In this document: one piece after another, positions 62,521 to 64,000 of the stretch
Layout of the letters: the number at the start of each line of letters is the position of its first letter
Numbering within the stretch: the stretch's first letter is position 1
NCBI GenBank assembly: GCA_963854835.1
Contig: OY978525.1
Location: forward strand, 52,869,429 to 52,933,428
DNA: 64,000 bases
Source of the DNA: Megamerina dolium
Lineage: Eukaryota; Arthropoda; Insecta; Diptera; Megamerinidae
Direction: 5' to 3'
Made by a program: the position numbers and the translations under genes
The notes under the pieces: generated by a model
The model's database searches: none
Told to the model about the DNA's origin: nothing
What the model saw: the letters and a program-made list of their open reading frames with translations, nothing else

Positions 62521-62987
62521 CCGAAATATATTGTTTTGAAGGGGCTTGAATAAGTAAATTCAAAATCCATAATTTTCACTAAAAATCGTGAAAAATGCAC
62601 ATTGTGACCGAAATATATTGTTTTGAAGAGGCTTGAACAGGTAAATGCAAAATCCATTATTTTCATTAAAAAATCGTGAAAAAAAAGATTGTAGCCGAAA
62701 TATGCTGTTTTGAGGAGGCTTGAACAAGTAAATTCAAAATCCATTATTTTCATTAAAAATCGTGAAAAATACAGATTGTAGCCGAAATATACTGTTTTGA
62801 AGGAGTTTGAACAAGTAAATTCAAACTCCATTATTTTCATTAAAAATGGTGAAAAATACAGATTGTGGCCGAAATATATTGTTTTGAAGGGGCTTGAACA
62901 AGCAAATTCTAAATCCATTATTTTCATAAAAATCGTGAAAAATGCAGATTGTGGGCGAAATATATTGTTTTGAATGGGCTTGAACAA
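51484..62987. repeat. Recurring block with left-arm-type variants
   Basis: A block of about 390 bp with CCATAATTTTCACTAAAAAT, AATGCACATTGTGACCG, GAACAGGTAAATGC and an ATATGCTGTT core occurs at 51484, 54192, 57348, 59363 and 62511, with a hybrid copy at 56867. Shifts between copies are 2708, 3156, 2015 and 3148 bp. The same variants in the same order occur at 1285-1450 and 2403-2560 in the left arm, and partly near 12240-12400, but not between about 13 and 51 kb. Confidence 0.8.
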
Positions 62988-64000
62988 GTAAATTTAAAAT
63001 CCATTATTTTCACTAAAAATCGTAAAAAATACAGATTGTGGCCGAAATATATTGTTTTGAGGAGGCTTGAACAAGTAAATTCAAAACACATTATTTTTTC
63101 TAAAAATCGTGAAAAATACAATTGTGGCCGAAATAGATTTTTTTGAAGGGGCTTGAACAAGTAAATTCAAAATCCATTATTTTCATTAAAAATGGTGAAA
63201 AATACAGATTGTGGCCGAAATTACTGTTTTGAGGAGGCTTGAACAAGTAAATTCAAAATCCATTATTTTCATTAAAAATCGTGAAAAATACAGACTGTAG
63301 CTGAAATATATTGTTTTGAGGAGGCTTGAACAAGTAAATCCAAATTCCATTATTTCTTCAAAAAATCGTGAAAAAAACAGATTGTAGCCGAAATATATTG
63401 TTTTGAGGAGGCTTGAACAAGTAAATTCAAAACACATTAGTTTTTCTAAAAAACGTGTAAAATACAATTGTGGCCGAAATATATTGTTTTGAAGGGGCTT
63501 GAACAAGTAAATTTAAAACACATTATTTCTTCTAAAAATCGTGAAAAATACAGATTGTAGCCGAAATATACTGTTTTGAGGAGGTTTGAACAAGTAAAAT
63601 CTAAACACATTATTTCTTCTAAAAATCGTGAAAAATACAGATTGTGGCCGAAATATATTGTTTTGAAGGGGCTTAAGCAAGCAAATTCTAAATCCATTAT
63701 TTTCATAAAAATCGTGAAAAATGCAGATTGTGGGCGAAATATATTGTTTTGAATGGGCTTGAACAAGTAAATTTAAAATCCATTATTTTCACTAAAAATC
63801 GTGAAAAATACAGATTGTGGCCGAAATATATTGTTTTGAGGAGGCTTGAACAAGTAAATTCAAAACACATTATTTTTTCTAAAAATCGTGAAAAATACAA
63901 TTGTGGCCGAAATAGATTTTTTTGAAGGGGCTTGAACAAGTAAATTCAAAATCCATTATTTTCATTAAAAATGGTGAAAAATACAGATTGTGGCCGAAAT

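Larger units (their letters stand above)
11418..64000. repeat. 87-bp satellite array, right arm
   Basis: About 600 head-to-tail monomers continue to the right edge in the same orientation as the left arm, so the insertion did not invert the array. The conserved core and the GGCTTGAACAAGTAAA box alternate with a variable box that falls into recurrent types: CATTATTTTCATTAAAAATC, CACATTATTTCTTCTAAAAA, CTCATTATTTCTTCTACAAA, CCATTATTTCTTCAAAAAAT, CTATTATGTCCATTAAAAAA and CCATTATTTTTTGTAATAAT. Monomer types are arranged in blocks that recur at multi-kb shifts. No host gene, RNA gene or second transposon is seen in these 52.6 kb. Long open frames (up to 496 codons, 34654-36144 minus) follow from a monomer that is three times 29 bases long. 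Confidence 0.97.

Noticed and set aside
1..64000. CRISPR-like pattern of conserved and variable segments
   Set aside because: The variable boxes are a small set of related variants, not unique spacers; there are no cas genes, and the retrotransposon shows a eukaryotic genome.
1..64000. CENP-B box
   Set aside because: No stretch resembling the TTCG....A..CGGG core was seen in the monomer on either strand.

Overview
The window is eukaryotic heterochromatin, almost certainly from an insect. About 56 of its 64 kb is one AT-rich tandem satellite with an 87-bp monomer, roughly 29% GC by hand count of a common monomer. It is interrupted once by a BEL/Pao LTR retrotransposon on the minus strand. The BEL/Pao Gag-Pol and its CX2CX4HX4C zinc knuckles look like insect, possibly dipteran, elements; species cannot be fixed from the sequence. 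No host protein gene, rRNA, tRNA or CRISPR array was recognised.

Layout. 1-3683: satellite (about 42 monomers), running off the left edge and containing a tandem duplication of about 1.1 kb (period 1118). 3684-11417: the insertion. Because the element is on the minus strand, it reads from right to left: terminal direct repeat (11295-11417); a T-rich and TA-rich stretch, probably 5' LTR plus leader, with candidate TATA boxes and a weak candidate primer-binding site; a gag start ORF (9965-10291); one in-frame TAG; a long Gag-Pol ORF of 1692 codons (4862-9940) carrying Gag, protease, reverse transcriptase, RNase H and integrase; a GC-rich fragment with a second BEL-type Gag zinc knuckle (4217-4693); a TA microsatellite; and the other terminal direct repeat (3684-3806). 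11418-64000: satellite again (about 600 monomers), running off the right edge.

The satellite is not homogeneous. Multi-kb blocks recur at shifts of 609, 1391, 1739, 2350, 2589, 2609, 2675, 2873, 4971 and 5667 bp, mostly within a few bases of whole multiples of 87. A clean 174-bp dimer block lies at 43.4-44.5 kb. Truncated monomers are confined to about 49.2-62.5 kb. Diagnostic variants of the left arm continue past the retrotransposon to about 12.6 kb, are not seen from about 13 to 51 kb, and reappear at 51.6-62.7 kb. This suggests a pre-existing array that took the insertion and was reshaped by segmental duplication and unequal exchange.

Because 87 is three times 29, one frame on the minus strand and one on the plus strand stay open for long distances. 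The long ORFs this makes (up to 496 codons) are best read as a by-product of monomer length, not as genes. The points most worth checking are the second Gag-like module 3' of pol, the single TAG dividing Gag-Pol, the unequal element ends, and the paired dyad symmetries in each monomer.
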